55,551 nucleotides of DNA from the NCBI GenBank assembly GCA_016934985.1, contig JAFGRU010000004.1, positions 1 through 55,551 of the forward strand. Direction: 5' to 3'. Shown in pieces: positions 25,125-34,196 of the stretch. The notes beneath the pieces were generated by a model. That model was not told where the DNA came from. It saw only the letters and a program-made list of their open reading frames with translations, and did no database searches. The stretch is from Deltaproteobacteria bacterium (lineage in GTDB: Bacteria; Desulfobacterota; Desulfuromonadia; Desulfuromonadales; JAAYDE01). How positions within the stretch are numbered: position 1 is the first letter of the stretch; each line of letters begins with the position of its first letter. The translations under genes and the position numbers were made by a program.

Positions 25125-26446
25125 AGAAGGTCGATACGGCGGTCGTCAAGCTTTGGGGGGAGGAGGTAGGTGCGGTCTCCTGGATGGAGGAGCGCGGCTA
25201 CGCTGTTTTCGAGTTTGCGCCTGCTTTTCTCGATAAGGGGCTCGATATTTCCCCTCTTCACATGAGCCTGGATGATGCCAGGCGGGGAGACGGCATTTTT
25301 TTCTTCCCGGCTTTGAGCCGTGAAACCTTTCTCGGGCTTCCCGGTTTGCTGGCCGATGCGTTGCCCGATAAATTCGGCAACAGTATCATCGACGCCTGGC
25401 TGGCCCGCCAGGGCCGGGATGCCGCCGGTTTCAGTCCGGTGGAGCGCCTCTGCTATACCGGACGCCGGGGTATGGGGGCGATGGAGTTTGCTCCTCCGGT
25501 AGACCGGCGGTTTGAGCAAGCCGTAGCGGTGGAGGTCGCCGAACTGGTCTCGTTGGCTCAGCAGATAACGGCCCGCCGTCAGCAGCTTGATACCGGTTTT
25601 GACGGATCGGACCAAGGCAATGCCGAGGCGATCCTCGATATCCTCCGGGTCGGGACCTCGGCGGGAGGGGCTCGGCCCAAGGCAGTAATCGCCGTGAACA
25701 GCGAGGGCAAAGTGATTTCCGGTCAGGCCGAGGTTCCTGCGGGCTATGACTTCTGGATTCTCAAATTCGATGGGGTGACAGATATTGAACTGGGCGAGCC
25801 GCAGGGTTACGGCCGCATCGAATACGCCTATTATCTCATGGCCCTGGCCGCCGGTATCGAGATGAGCGAGTGCCGTCTCTTGGAGGAGGACGGGCGGGCT
25901 CATTTTCTGACCCGGCGCTTTGACCGTCGCAACGGCCATAAGATTCACCTGCAGTCTTTGTGCGGTTTGGCTCATTTCGATTTCAACCAGGCCGGAGCTT
26001 ATGGCTATGAGCAGGTTTTCGCGGCCATGCGCCGCCTGCGGTTGAGCAAAGCTGAAGCCGTTCAGCAGTACCGGCGCATGGTTTTCAATGTCATTGCCCG
26101 CAATCAGGACGATCACACCAAGAATATCGCTTTTGTAATGAACTCTAAAGGGCGCTGGGCCTTGTCGCCTGCTTTCGATCTCACCTACTCTCACAATCCG
26201 GCCGGCAGATGGACTAATCTCCACCAGATGAGCGTCAACGGCAAGCGTGATAACTTTCTCCTCTCCGACCTGGTTGCCGTGGGGGATTCCATCAGCATTC
26301 CCAAGCCTAAGGAGATTATCGGCGAGGTTCGGGAATCGGTGGCTCGTTGGCCGGAATTCGCTCATCGTGCTGGCGTACCGGAAAACAAGGTAGAGCATAT
26401 CGCCCGTAATCACCGCTTGTATCTCACACGAAACCCTCCGCTGTAA
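25118..26446 (+). CDS. HipA-family kinase toxin, divergent type
   Basis: A 442-residue HipA-family protein. The N-terminal domain has the FLGLPGLLADALPDKFGN segment and the middle a glycine-rich loop VGTSAGGARPK, where S181 takes the place of the autophosphorylated serine (E. coli HipA has GAQEKT there). K216 in FWILKFDG should bind ATP; the catalytic stretch DDHTKN (D332, H333, K335, N336) and metal-binding D354 in SPAFDLTYS are intact, so it should be an active kinase. It differs so much from the HipA at 3393-4700 that the two probably have different targets. It belongs with the preceding XRE gene in an operon with its own operator region. The 268 bases after it hold no gene I can support. 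Confidence 0.9.
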   Translation: MVKKVDTAVVKLWGEEVGAVSWMEERGYAVFEFAPAFLDKGLDISPLHMSLDDARRGDGIFFFPALSRETFLGLPGLLADALPDKFGNSIIDAWLARQGRDAAGFSPVERLCYTGRRGMGAMEFAPPVDRRFEQAVAVEVAELVSLAQQITARRQQLDTGFDGSDQGNAEAILDILRVGTSAGGARPKAVIAVNSEGKVISGQAEVPAGYDFWILKFDGVTDIELGEPQGYGRIEYAYYLMALAAGIEMSECRLLEEDGRAHFLTRRFDRRNGHKIHLQSLCGLAHFDFNQAGAYGYEQVFAAMRRLRLSKAEAVQQYRRMVFNVIARNQDDHTKNIAFVMNSKGRWALSPAFDLTYSHNPAGRWTNLHQMSVNGKRDNFLLSDLVAVGDSISIPKPKEIIGEVRESVARWPEFAHRAGVPENKVEHIARNHRLYLTRNPPL

Positions 26447-26714
26447 GTAATTCATTTCGGACAATGCTCTGTCCGCCGCAAAAGCCAAGTCCCGACGGGA
26501 ATTTTCAATCGCGCAACGGGCCGCATAAAGAGTTGTTTTTTTGGTTGTCGGGAGGTTGCCTCAAGAACTGGCCATAGCGGGTTGCACTCTCCCCCGGTTT
26601 CCAGGTATGAGATGAGTCCACAACGGGAAATAACGGCGTCAAAAGGCCTTCCGGGGTTGTAACTTCAAGCCGGGATGCTGACGTAGCGGAAGAAGGGAGT
26701 GCTGCGGAAAAAGC

Positions 26715-27458
26715 TCAATCCCAGAATTCAGCGGGAAAAACGGGACGGTATTCCTTGAGCCACCGGATGCGGGTTTTGTAATCCGGAATCAGGTTGGCAA
26801 CCAGCCCCCAGAACTGAGGAGAGTGGTTGAGATGTCTGAGGTGGCAGAGTTCGTGGACAACCACATATTCGAGAATGGGCTGGGGCACGAAAACCAGGTG
26901 CCAGTTGAGGTTGATGCTGCCCTTGGAACTGCAGCTCCCCCAGCGGGTTTTCTGCCTGCGAAAACGGATTTTTGCCGGCCGGGCCTGGAGAATTCGTGAG
27001 TAATGCTCGCTGATCTTTTCGACTTCGATACGTAGATGTTCAAGAAACCAGGCCTTAAGAGCCTTTTTTACGGTGGCCTCTTTCCCCGCCGTCGTTGTTC
27101 CCCTCGGCAACGTCACCAGAATGTCTTGCTCATGCCTCACCTGAGGAGTTTTTTCCTTCCCCTCTTCAAAAACGGTCAGGCCGATAAGGGTGCCCCGGAA
27201 AGGTATCTTCGTTCCGCTGATCAGGGGAATGACATGGGGAAGAGGCCTGTTGCGGACCTTTTCGTCCAACTCGGTCTTTTTTTTCTCGATCCAGCGGCGG
27301 TTCTGATGGACAAAAGTCTCGATTACTGATCGCTGGGTTTTGAGGGGGGCCACCACCTCGACCCTTTCCGGCTGCACTTTGATGTGCAACCGTTTGGCCT
27401 TGGTGCTGTACCTCAATTTAAAAGGGATTTTTGTTTTACCGAACAACAGGAAAGACAT
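26715..27458 (-). CDS. YgjP/DUF45-type zinc metallopeptidase
   Basis: A 247-residue protein with the SprT/YgjP-like layout: a beta-rich N-terminus (KLRYSTKAKRLHIKVQPERVEV) followed by a helical metallopeptidase domain with RRQKTRWGSCSSKGSINLNW and the zinc motif VVHELCHLRHLNHSPQFW. The two histidines and glutamate of HELCH plus the downstream histidine fit a zincin site. Proteins of this family accompany type I restriction systems in some genomes, but none is adjacent here. The natural substrate is unknown. It lies tail to tail with the HipA gene. Confidence 0.88.
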   Translation of the reverse strand: MSFLLFGKTKIPFKLRYSTKAKRLHIKVQPERVEVVAPLKTQRSVIETFVHQNRRWIEKKKTELDEKVRNRPLPHVIPLISGTKIPFRGTLIGLTVFEEGKEKTPQVRHEQDILVTLPRGTTTAGKEATVKKALKAWFLEHLRIEVEKISEHYSRILQARPAKIRFRRQKTRWGSCSSKGSINLNWHLVFVPQPILEYVVVHELCHLRHLNHSPQFWGLVANLIPDYKTRIRWLKEYRPVFPAEFWD

Positions 27459-27707
27459 CGGAGATCAGTTTCACCCTGACTAACAGGTTATTGAAGAGCA
27501 TCCTTAATTTAGACCAGCATCCGAGAGTTATGACCGGGCAAGAGCGCAAATCATTGACCTGCTTAGGCAGTCCAAAAGTCACTGGCGAACCTACGGGTGC
27601 GCCTCAGGTTTTTGAAACACTTATTCAGGCCAAGCACTGACACGCTTTTCCCGCCCCAACCTGTTTTTTTAATAAAATCAGATTCTTCGGCACGCCATAA
27701 TGCCGGT

Positions 27708-28280
27708 TCATCGTTCCTTGACCAGAGCTGAAACCGCCCTGAATTCCGGAGCTTTTGAGTCTTTGAGCATCTGGAAAAGGGCCATTTCCACGGTGGTCAG
27801 GGTTGCCCCCGCCTGGTTGGCGTTGGCGACGGCGATCTGGTGGTCTTTTTTGTAACGGGCGCCAATGGCATCTGTGGCAAGGTGGACGGGGTAGCCTCTG
27901 TGAAGAAGGGCAAGGGTGGTCTGATAAATACAAACATGGCTTTCCATGCCGACCATCAGAACCTGCCGGGCATTTTTCTCTTTGAGCCTGTCGAGAAACG
28001 CTTCTTCCCTGCAGCAATTAAAACTGGTTTTCGCAATCGTATTATCGCACCAGGGCCCCTGGAGGTCCTGCACCAGGTGACCAAGCCCTTCAGGATACTG
28101 TTCAGTAACGATAATGGGAATCTTCATGATTTGGGAAGCTTCGAGAAGAATCCGGATATTTTTCCGGACTTCCCGCCAGATCGGGGGTGGCGTAGCCAGA
28201 ACGATGCGTTCCTGAACATCGACGAGAACCAGGACGGTTCCTTCCCGCTGAAGCAGCAGGCGATTGGGTCCATCGAACAT
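27708..28280 (-). CDS. Isochorismatase-like cysteine hydrolase
   Basis: A 190-residue member of the cysteine hydrolase family that includes YcaC. The triad is visible: Asp in VLVLVDVQERI, Lys in NTIAKTSFNC, and Cys in MVGMESHVCIYQTTLALL. The cis-peptide loop before the cysteine has the family form. The substrate is unknown; family members hydrolyse amides, ureas or enol ethers. It is monocistronic. The 249 bases between it and the metallopeptidase upstream in the window contain only a short plus-strand frame (27431-27640) that I do not believe. Confidence 0.88.
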   Translation of the reverse strand: MFDGPNRLLLQREGTVLVLVDVQERIVLATPPPIWREVRKNIRILLEASQIMKIPIIVTEQYPEGLGHLVQDLQGPWCDNTIAKTSFNCCREEAFLDRLKEKNARQVLMVGMESHVCIYQTTLALLHRGYPVHLATDAIGARYKKDHQIAVANANQAGATLTTVEMALFQMLKDSKAPEFRAVSALVKER

Positions 28281-28530
28281 TAAACATCCTCCTTTGTCGA
28301 GGTAATTGATGACTTTTGGGTTTTTGAATTGTTCCTGAACTGAAATTTAAACGAGGGCTTTAGGATACCAAGTGCTCCGGTTTTTTCAAGCATTATGATC
28401 CCATGCCAGGATGGTTTTCCGATTGTTTCATGTTATCCTAAATAATCTGTAATCGCATCCAAAAGGTTTTGTTTTAAAATGAGAATAAAATATCAGGCGG
28501 CTTAAAAAAATTCGTAGTTGAGGGGGGAGT

Positions 28531-29157
28531 GTGATACTGGGTATAACCGGAGGTGTCGCGGTCGGCAAATCGACGGCGGCACGTTTTTTTGAAAAACTTG
28601 GGGCGGTCACGGTTAGTGCCGATCAACTGGCGCGAGATGTCGTGGCCCCCGGTTCCGCCACCTTGAAAAAATTGGTCGAGTATTTCGGGGCGCGGATCCT
28701 GCTGGCGGACGGCAGTCTTGACCGCAAGGTTCTCGGTGACATTATCTTTAACGATCCCGGAGCCCGGCGTTTTCTCAATGAAACGACCCACAGGGAAGTG
28801 GGCCTGCTGGCCGTCCAGAGGTTGAAAGAACTGAAGGAAAAAGAGGTGCCTCTTATCATTTATGAGTCGCCTCTGTTGTTTGAGGCGGGTGCCGAGGATC
28901 GTGTTGATGCGGTTCTGGTGATAACTACTCAACGGAAAAATCAGCTTGAGAGGCTTCTCAAAAGGCCGGGAATGACCCGGGCCAAAGCGGAGGCCATGAT
29001 TGACAGCCACATGAGTCAAGAGGAGAAAGCGGCCCGGGCGGATTATGTTATCGACTCCAACGGCACAAGGGCTGAACTGGAAAGCAAAATCCGCGCTCTG
29101 TTTGGACGATTGACCGGGTCGCAAGAAGTTGACCACCAAAAGAGGGGGAAGAAATAA
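28531..29157 (+). CDS. coaE: Dephospho-CoA kinase
   Basis: This enzyme phosphorylates the 3'-hydroxyl of the ribose of dephospho-CoA, the last step of coenzyme A synthesis. The 208 residues include the P-loop LGITGGVAVGKSTAARFF, the segment SADQLARDVVAPGS, HREV-type ETTHREVGLLAV, VPLIIYESPLLFEAG and ITTQRKNQLERLLKR. It starts with GTG at 28531 behind the strong site gaggggggag. The P-loop differs slightly from the common GIASGKS form but keeps all required residues. It is convergent with the IclR gene, with a shared terminator. Confidence 0.95.
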   Translation: MILGITGGVAVGKSTAARFFEKLGAVTVSADQLARDVVAPGSATLKKLVEYFGARILLADGSLDRKVLGDIIFNDPGARRFLNETTHREVGLLAVQRLKELKEKEVPLIIYESPLLFEAGAEDRVDAVLVITTQRKNQLERLLKRPGMTRAKAEAMIDSHMSQEEKAARADYVIDSNGTRAELESKIRALFGRLTGSQEVDHQKRGKK

Positions 29158-29158
29158 A

Positions 29159-29190
29159 AAAAGGGAAATCCGTCTTCGATTTCCCTTTTT
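29159..29190. terminator. Bidirectional terminator between coaE and the IclR gene
   Basis: AAAGGGAAATC (29159... 29170) pairs with GATTTCCCTTT (29178-29188) around cgtcttc, with T runs on one side and A runs on the other. Confidence 0.85.
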
Positions 29191-29221
29191 GGGAGAAGTT
29201 GAATTTTTTGTCTGACAGAAC

Positions 29222-30016
29222 TCAGGCCTCTTTGTCCGTGGGATACCCCAGGCGGGTGGAGAGGTCTTTCCCCTCGCGCACGACAATGGGTACCAGCTCT
29301 TTTTCCATACGCTCATCAGTGAAGCGCATGGATGGGCCGGAGAGGCTGACTGCGCCGACAACTCTGCGGGTGTAGTCCCGGATGGGGGCCGCGACGCAAC
29401 GTACTCCGATATCGTACTCCTCGTTGTCGATAGCAAAGCCGTTTTTTCTGATTTCTTCCAGCTCTGTTTTCAGGGCATTGAGGTCGGAGAGGGTGTTTGA
29501 AGTAAAAGAGAGGAGCTTGGTTTTTGCGTAAAGCTTGTCCAGTTCTTCTTCCCTGAGAAAGGCGAGATGGACCTTGCCGGCGGCTGTACAATAGGCCGGC
29601 AGGCGGATGCCGATGCGGGGCACGACGCGAACCGTCATGGTGGTTTCTTCGATTTCCAGGTAGACGATGAAGCCATCCTTGAAAATGGAGATGTAGGAGG
29701 TTTCGTTGCACTCCTCCACCATTTTTTCGAGGACCGGCTGAGCCTGGCGAAGAAGCCCCATCTGCTTGATGAAGGTCTGCCCCAACTCCAGAGACTTTAG
29801 GCCAAGGCGGTAGTTCTCCGTCGCCCTGTTCTGCTCCACATAGCCCCGTGATTCAAGGGTAGCCAGAAGCCGGAAGACATTGTTTTTATGGAGCTTGAGG
29901 CGCTTGCTTAACTCCGTCACACCGAGTTCGTCGTCCTCCCCTTGAAATTGCTCCAGCAGATCCAGGGCGTGAGAAACCGCCTGGATGATATATTCTGATT
30001 TTTCTTTTCTTGCCAT
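29222..30016 (-). CDS. IclR-family transcriptional regulator
   Basis: A 264-residue regulator. Residues about 10-70 are the winged helix (ALDLLEQFQGEDDELGVTELSKRLKLHKNNVFRLLATLESRGYVEQ), here quoted by its ends only: ALDLLEQF to RGYVEQ. Residues 90-250 are the effector-binding GAF-like domain, with YCTAAGKVHLAFL, YDIGVRCVAAPIRD and AVSLSGPSMRF. IclR proteins usually control uptake or breakdown of carboxylic or aromatic acids and often their own gene. No catabolic genes adjoin it. Upstream, about 155 bases from the start, lies the inverted repeat at 30173-30194. Confidence 0.9.
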   Translation of the reverse strand: MARKEKSEYIIQAVSHALDLLEQFQGEDDELGVTELSKRLKLHKNNVFRLLATLESRGYVEQNRATENYRLGLKSLELGQTFIKQMGLLRQAQPVLEKMVEECNETSYISIFKDGFIVYLEIEETTMTVRVVPRIGIRLPAYCTAAGKVHLAFLREEELDKLYAKTKLLSFTSNTLSDLNALKTELEEIRKNGFAIDNEEYDIGVRCVAAPIRDYTRRVVGAVSLSGPSMRFTDERMEKELVPIVVREGKDLSTRLGYPTDKEA

Positions 30017-30172
30017 TCCCCTCTTCCTTTTTTAGAGTTTAGCTTCTGTTTGCTGATTTTTCATGGCCAAGTGGAAACTCCGCGGGGGAAGCGGGGTTGC
30101 GCTGGTCTGGAAATCGCTGGGCATTTTCCTGGAAATTTTCTCTCAGGGCAACCCAAAAAAGTCAATAAGACG

Positions 30173-30194
30173 CTGTTTTTTAAGTTTAAAACAG
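30173..30194. promoter_or_regulatory. Inverted repeat upstream of the IclR gene
   Basis: CTGTTTT (30173-30179) and AAAACAG (30188-30194) flank an 8-base centre. It lies in an otherwise featureless region of about 300 bases between the IclR start and truD and is a candidate autoregulatory operator. Confidence 0.4.
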
Positions 30195-30314
30195 TATTTT
30201 ATTTTTAACAAAGTCCCCTTGTGGTGTCAATCTTGTTGAAAAAGAAAATGGTTTTTGTCAAACAACAGTTTGCCGGAAGGCTCGCTGTTGATCAAAAAAC
30301 CTCTCATTCAACGC

Positions 30315-31538
30315 TCAGGAACTGGTCTCCTCAGGGCATTCCACCCGGGTTTTCATGATCTCGTCTGTAACATTGGTGGCGTAGCTTCCGGCCGGCAGGA
30401 CAAAGGAGGCAACCAGGTCCTCGCCTTCCTGCTCCACTGCGGTTTCGGTCAGAGGGGCTCGCAGGGGCCGACGGTCTCCTTCCATTTTTAGACCTCCACC
30501 GAGGCGGAAGTCTTCCAACCGCAAATTTTCCTGCTGCAAAAGGGTGCTTTCCATCTCACCGGCCCGGCCTTGGGCCGGGCTCGATTTGTAGCCGAAAAGA
30601 GGGGCTGAGGGGCTGATTTCCAGGGCATCCGCTCGCGGTTGTTCTTTGCCTGCGTCCTCAACCAGAAAAAAAGCGCCGTTGCTGTGTTTAACCGCCAAGT
30701 CTCCGTTCCAAAGGGTGCCCAGGTCCTGCATGCGTTCCGCCACCAGGGTATCGAAGAGTTCTGACTGAAAAGCGGAAAGGTAGAGGCGCAGCAGGCGTCT
30801 CGGCATTTCCAGGACTGCTTTGCGCACCGGTTTCCCTTGGATAATTTTTTCAACCAGCTGTCGTTCCTCCCGCAAACGGTAGGGCAGTTCCGCCAAGGCT
30901 CCGGCGAGATCGCCCTGGATGAAATTTTCTGCGCCGCTTCGCCATGCCGGGTCCTGAATCTGCTCAGGGCGGCCGATGATCTCTTGGGCGGCTTTGTCGA
31001 AATTTCCTTTGAGGATGGCCCGCCCGATATGGTGGGAGTTGCCCATGACCCCGAAACGCTGGCTGCCGTAACTGTTGGGGACACCCCTTTTTCCCAACTC
31101 GGCCAGGGTGGCCTGGGCCAGGGAAAGCGCGTTGGGACCGGTTTCGCGGATACGGATGCGGAAACGGTTGCCGCTCAGGTGGCCGAGGCGCAGTTTGTTG
31201 CGATGCCTGGCTTTGGCGAGAATGGTGAAGCCCCCCTCGCCGGACGTAATTTCCTGACTGCAGGCAGCAGCCGGAAGGGATATCCACTGACGGGTAATTC
31301 CCCGGGCATCCTTCAAACCCGCGTAACCGATGTCGCGCTCCTTAAGCCCGGCCAATCGTGCCACTTTTTTTAATAGGTCGAGGGTCGTGAGCCCTTGCTT
31401 TTCAATGAAAAGATAAAGGTGCTCTCCCTCGCCGCATGGCAGGTAGAGAGGGATTTCCTCTACCTGGAAGTCGGCAAAGGACGCTTTTATGAAGCCCCCG
31501 GTTCCGGGTAGGTTCTCAGTCAGGTAGTTTCTGCCCAT
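30315..31538 (-). CDS. truD: tRNA pseudouridine(13) synthase
   Basis: TruD converts uridine 13 of several tRNAs, such as tRNA-Glu, to pseudouridine. The 407-residue protein begins with FIKASFADFQVEEIPLYLPCG, has the catalytic aspartate in IGYAGLKDARGITRQW, and then the TruD-specific segments LGHLSGNRFRIRIRETG, VPNSYGSQRFG and LYLSAFQSELFD. A slightly extended C-terminus carries GSYATNVTDEIMK. Its start overlaps the end of trmB by 19 bases, forming a tRNA-modification operon trmB-truD. The length is somewhat above the E. coli enzyme (349), mainly from loops. Confidence 0.93.
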   Translation of the reverse strand: MGRNYLTENLPGTGGFIKASFADFQVEEIPLYLPCGEGEHLYLFIEKQGLTTLDLLKKVARLAGLKERDIGYAGLKDARGITRQWISLPAAACSQEITSGEGGFTILAKARHRNKLRLGHLSGNRFRIRIRETGPNALSLAQATLAELGKRGVPNSYGSQRFGVMGNSHHIGRAILKGNFDKAAQEIIGRPEQIQDPAWRSGAENFIQGDLAGALAELPYRLREERQLVEKIIQGKPVRKAVLEMPRRLLRLYLSAFQSELFDTLVAERMQDLGTLWNGDLAVKHSNGAFFLVEDAGKEQPRADALEISPSAPLFGYKSSPAQGRAGEMESTLLQQENLRLEDFRLGGGLKMEGDRRPLRAPLTETAVEQEGEDLVASFVLPAGSYATNVTDEIMKTRVECPEETSS

Positions 31539-32230
31539 ATTCCCCTTTGTTCTGCCGGTTTGCGAAAAGGCGACGGCACCGGCGGCGGCTCAAGATATTC
31601 CAGACGATATTCCCGGTCTTTGGACTGGACCATGAAATAGAGGGGCAGATCTTCACGGCGAAAACGCTCCATGTATTTGGATGAAGGATAGCCCTCAAGG
31701 TGGTTGACAAAAGGTTCGGGTAACTGGTTACGGAAGCCCTGGCAGGGGAAAAGCTCGGCCACCCCCTGGGCGTAGTCGGCGAAATCGGTACAGAAATAAA
31801 ACCGACCGCCGGGGCTCAGGCAATAGAGGAGCAATTGGAGAAAATCGCTGTTGATGAGGCGTCTGCGGCGGTGGCGTTTTTTCGGCCAGGGATCAGGGCA
31901 GTTGATGTAAACAGCTTGCAGGCTTTCCCGCCGGATATGGTTGCTGAGCAAATGACGCGCTTCCATGCGTACGACGCGGATATTCTGTACGCCGGCCAGG
32001 TCCGCCTTGCGGCATGTTTTGTAGCAGCCTTTGTTATAGATATCGGTGCCGAGAAAATTTACCTCCGGGTGCAGGCGGGCCATTTGGAGGAGAAAATCCC
32101 CGGTGCCGCAGCCAATTTCCAGCGCCAGGGGACCCTGGCGGTCAAAAATGCTGGTAACATCTTCCCCATCTTTGAGGCGCTCCTCTCGTACGAAGAGCGG
32201 GGAGTCGATGTGGATCATTCGCTGTGTCAT
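31520..32230 (-). CDS. trmB: tRNA (guanine(46)-N7)-methyltransferase
   Basis: TrmB makes 7-methylguanosine at position 46 of tRNA using SAM. Visible: LALEIGCGTGDFLLQMARLHP, FLGTDIYNKG, and the substrate-binding INCPDPWPKKRHRRRRLI. I take ATG 32230 (MTQRMIHIDSPLFVREE), giving 236 residues, close to the family. The frame continues upstream to a GTG at 32338 and would add 36 residues with no family counterpart; neither start has a strong ribosome binding site. The 3' end overlaps truD by 19 bases. The tail after the methyltransferase fold (PPPVPSPFRKPAEQRGIWAE) is specific to this branch. Confidence 0.92.
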   Translation of the reverse strand: MTQRMIHIDSPLFVREERLKDGEDVTSIFDRQGPLALEIGCGTGDFLLQMARLHPEVNFLGTDIYNKGCYKTCRKADLAGVQNIRVVRMEARHLLSNHIRRESLQAVYINCPDPWPKKRHRRRRLINSDFLQLLLYCLSPGGRFYFCTDFADYAQGVAELFPCQGFRNQLPEPFVNHLEGYPSSKYMERFRREDLPLYFMVQSKDREYRLEYLEPPPVPSPFRKPAEQRGIWAETT

Positions 32231-32612
32231 GGCCAGAGAGTTTCCCGTGTTTCCTGCGATTGGCCTGTCGAGCACTTTCGAATAAATTTTACTGATGTCA
32301 AAGCGAGGCAAACGCTTCGCAGGTTTAAGCTCAATCACGCACGATCAAAAGGGTAGTTCTTTAAAAAACCGGTTCTTCGGACAGGATTTACCGCACGGGA
32401 CACTATCATATGAGATAGGTTTTTGCAATACAGCTATTCAGCGCAAATCCCTCCAAATGAATGTTTCATTAATACTTTTCAGCATAATGGACCTGTAACC
32501 GTCCCGGAAAGGACCTCTGGCGCCAGGGGGGTGCCGGTTGAACGGTAAATTTGACCTTTATAATGAATGGTTTGAGGCCTTCAATGAGCCATTTCGATAA
32601 GAGATATTGTAT
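32231..32612. other. Intergenic region between trmB and the cytochrome c gene
   Basis: About 380 bases if trmB starts at 32230. The left third could instead be a trmB N-terminal extension. A 10-bp palindrome CTGGCGCCAG lies at 32517-32526. I see no gene, and no T-rich terminator behind a stable stem for the cytochrome transcript arriving from the right. Confidence 0.4.
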
Positions 32613-32924
32613 TCATTTGTAACTTTCCAGATAGTTGACGAGGGCTTTTATCTCGGTTTCCCTGAGATGTGAATAGGAGGGCATGTAACGGCCGTCGTCA
32701 TTTCTGATCCCTTTCAGGAGCAATTCCCGCATCTTTTGCCCGCTTTTGTGGCGGCCGACCTCTTCCAGGGGTTTGGCGTAATCGCCCCCTTCATTTTCGA
32801 GTTGATGGCAGGCCTTGCAACCCTGGGAATTAACCAGTTTTCGGGCTTGGGAAAAAGGGGCTCCAGGGTCGGCAGCGAGAGCTGGTAAAGCCGTAAATAA
32901 AAGAATAAAAATAATTTTTTTCAA
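32613..32924 (-). CDS. Small periplasmic monoheme cytochrome c
   Basis: A 103-residue class I c-type cytochrome. It has a signal peptide (MKKIIFILLFTALPALA), one heme-binding motif CKACH (C36, C39, H40) and a probable distal ligand M81 in GRYMPSYSHL, followed by the last helix EIKALVNYLE. Such proteins shuttle electrons in the periplasm between inner-membrane and terminal complexes. No reductase or oxidase genes are next to it. It is divergent from the DAHP synthase gene. Confidence 0.92.
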   Translation of the reverse strand: MKKIIFILLFTALPALAADPGAPFSQARKLVNSQGCKACHQLENEGGDYAKPLEEVGRHKSGQKMRELLLKGIRNDDGRYMPSYSHLRETEIKALVNYLESYK

Positions 32925-33119
32925 GGGTCACCCTCTGGATTTTTGGTTGTTATGATCCGTAAAGGTTAATTTGTCATTGGCAGGTTACCCAAATATGTTG
33001 ACGAATAGCCACGATAGCATAAATTTGAGGCCACGAAAAATCTTGAATTCATTCCTTTTAGCCGCTAACCTGAAAACCGAATTTGATCATTTTCCGGTTT
33101 TGGGGTGAGGAGACCTGTC

Positions 33120-34133
33120 GTGTTAATTGTTATGGAACACAATGCCTGCGATGAAGATATTCAAGAAGTCAAAGAAGCTGTTGAATCCATGGGGCTCAGG
33201 GCGGAATTAATTCCCGGGAGCGAACGTACGGCCATTGGCGTACTCGGCAACGAGGGCTACGTGGACGAGGGGAGGATTCGCGATCTGCCCGGCATTCGCG
33301 ATGTCATTCATGTCAGCAAGCCGTATAAGCTTGTTTCCCGTGATTTCCATCCCCTATCTACGGTGGTCGACATCAAGGGCGTCCGGGTAGGCCTGGGCGA
33401 AAAACCGGTGGTCATGGCCGGTCCCTGCGCCGTTGAGAGTGAGGAGCAGGTTCTGGCCGCGGCTCGCGGCGTCAAAGCGGCCGGAGCTTCGATACTGCGC
33501 GGCGGTGCTTTCAAGCCGAGGACCGGTCCTCATACCTTTCAGGGGCTGGGCATCGAAGGGTTGAAGTATCTTCGTCGTGCCGGTGACGAGGTCGGCCTGC
33601 CGGTCATTACCGAGGTCATGCGCATTGAGCAGCTGGAGAAGGTCTGCCGCTATGCGGACATCCTTCAGATAGGCGCCCGCAACATGCAGAATTTCGATCT
33701 CCTCAAGGAGGTCGGGCGGACCAACCACCCGGTCCTGCTCAAGCGTGGCATGTGTGCTTCCCTGGAGGAGTTTCTCGCCGCTGGCGAGTACATTCTCGCC
33801 GAGGGTAATCCCAACCTGATTCTTTGCGAGCGGGGTATCCGCTCTTTTGAAAGAGCCACCCGCAATACCCTCGACCTGTCTGTGGTTCCTCTTATTCAGG
33901 AGATGAGCCACCTCCCCATTATTGTCGATCCGAGCCATGCCACGGGCAAGCGCTCCCTTGTGCCGGTTATGAGCAAGGCCGCTCTGGTGGCCGGTGCCCA
34001 GGGACTGATGATCGAGGTCCATCCGGACCCGGCCAGGGCCCGCTGCGACGGTGCCCAGAGCTTGACCTGCCCCGGGTTTGAGGAATTGATGGGCGAGTTG
34101 GAGAAGCTCATGACTTTTCTGGGTTTTGCCTGA
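33120..34133 (+). CDS. aroF: 3-deoxy-7-phosphoheptulonate (DAHP) synthase, AroA-beta type
   Basis: This enzyme joins phosphoenolpyruvate and erythrose 4-phosphate, the entry to aromatic amino acid synthesis. It has a short N-terminal ferredoxin-like regulatory domain (VLIVMEHNACDEDIQEV, about 1-70) and the catalytic barrel: PVVMAGPCAVESEEQVL, LRGGAFKPRTGPHTFQG, GARNMQNFDLLKE, VLLKRGM, CERGIRSFE and IIVDPSHATGKRSLV. I use GTG 33120 as start because gaggag sits seven bases before it; an in-frame GTG at 33105 would lie inside that site. The length, 337 residues, fits bacterial and archaeal homologues with this domain. Confidence 0.93.
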   Translation: MLIVMEHNACDEDIQEVKEAVESMGLRAELIPGSERTAIGVLGNEGYVDEGRIRDLPGIRDVIHVSKPYKLVSRDFHPLSTVVDIKGVRVGLGEKPVVMAGPCAVESEEQVLAAARGVKAAGASILRGGAFKPRTGPHTFQGLGIEGLKYLRRAGDEVGLPVITEVMRIEQLEKVCRYADILQIGARNMQNFDLLKEVGRTNHPVLLKRGMCASLEEFLAAGEYILAEGNPNLILCERGIRSFERATRNTLDLSVVPLIQEMSHLPIIVDPSHATGKRSLVPVMSKAALVAGAQGLMIEVHPDPARARCDGAQSLTCPGFEELMGELEKLMTFLGFA

Positions 34134-34196
34134 AGCCTTATGTTGAGATGATTCGCATCGGAATTTCCACCCCAACGGAATACTGGCGGAGGTTGT

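Noticed and set aside
24878..26488. 536-codon minus-strand open frame opposite the second hipBA operon
   Set aside because: It is a shadow of the GC-rich XRE and HipA genes, which show complete catalytic motifs on the plus strand; the antisense product has no recognisable domain.
27431..27640. 69-codon plus-strand frame between metallopeptidase and isochorismatase genes
   Set aside because: No ribosome site, no family, overlaps the start of a supported minus-strand gene.
32925..33119. Cyclic dinucleotide (GEMM) riboswitch upstream of the cytochrome c gene
   Set aside because: Such switches precede cytochrome genes in Geobacter relatives, so I looked for the conserved core here and elsewhere in the window; I did not find it.
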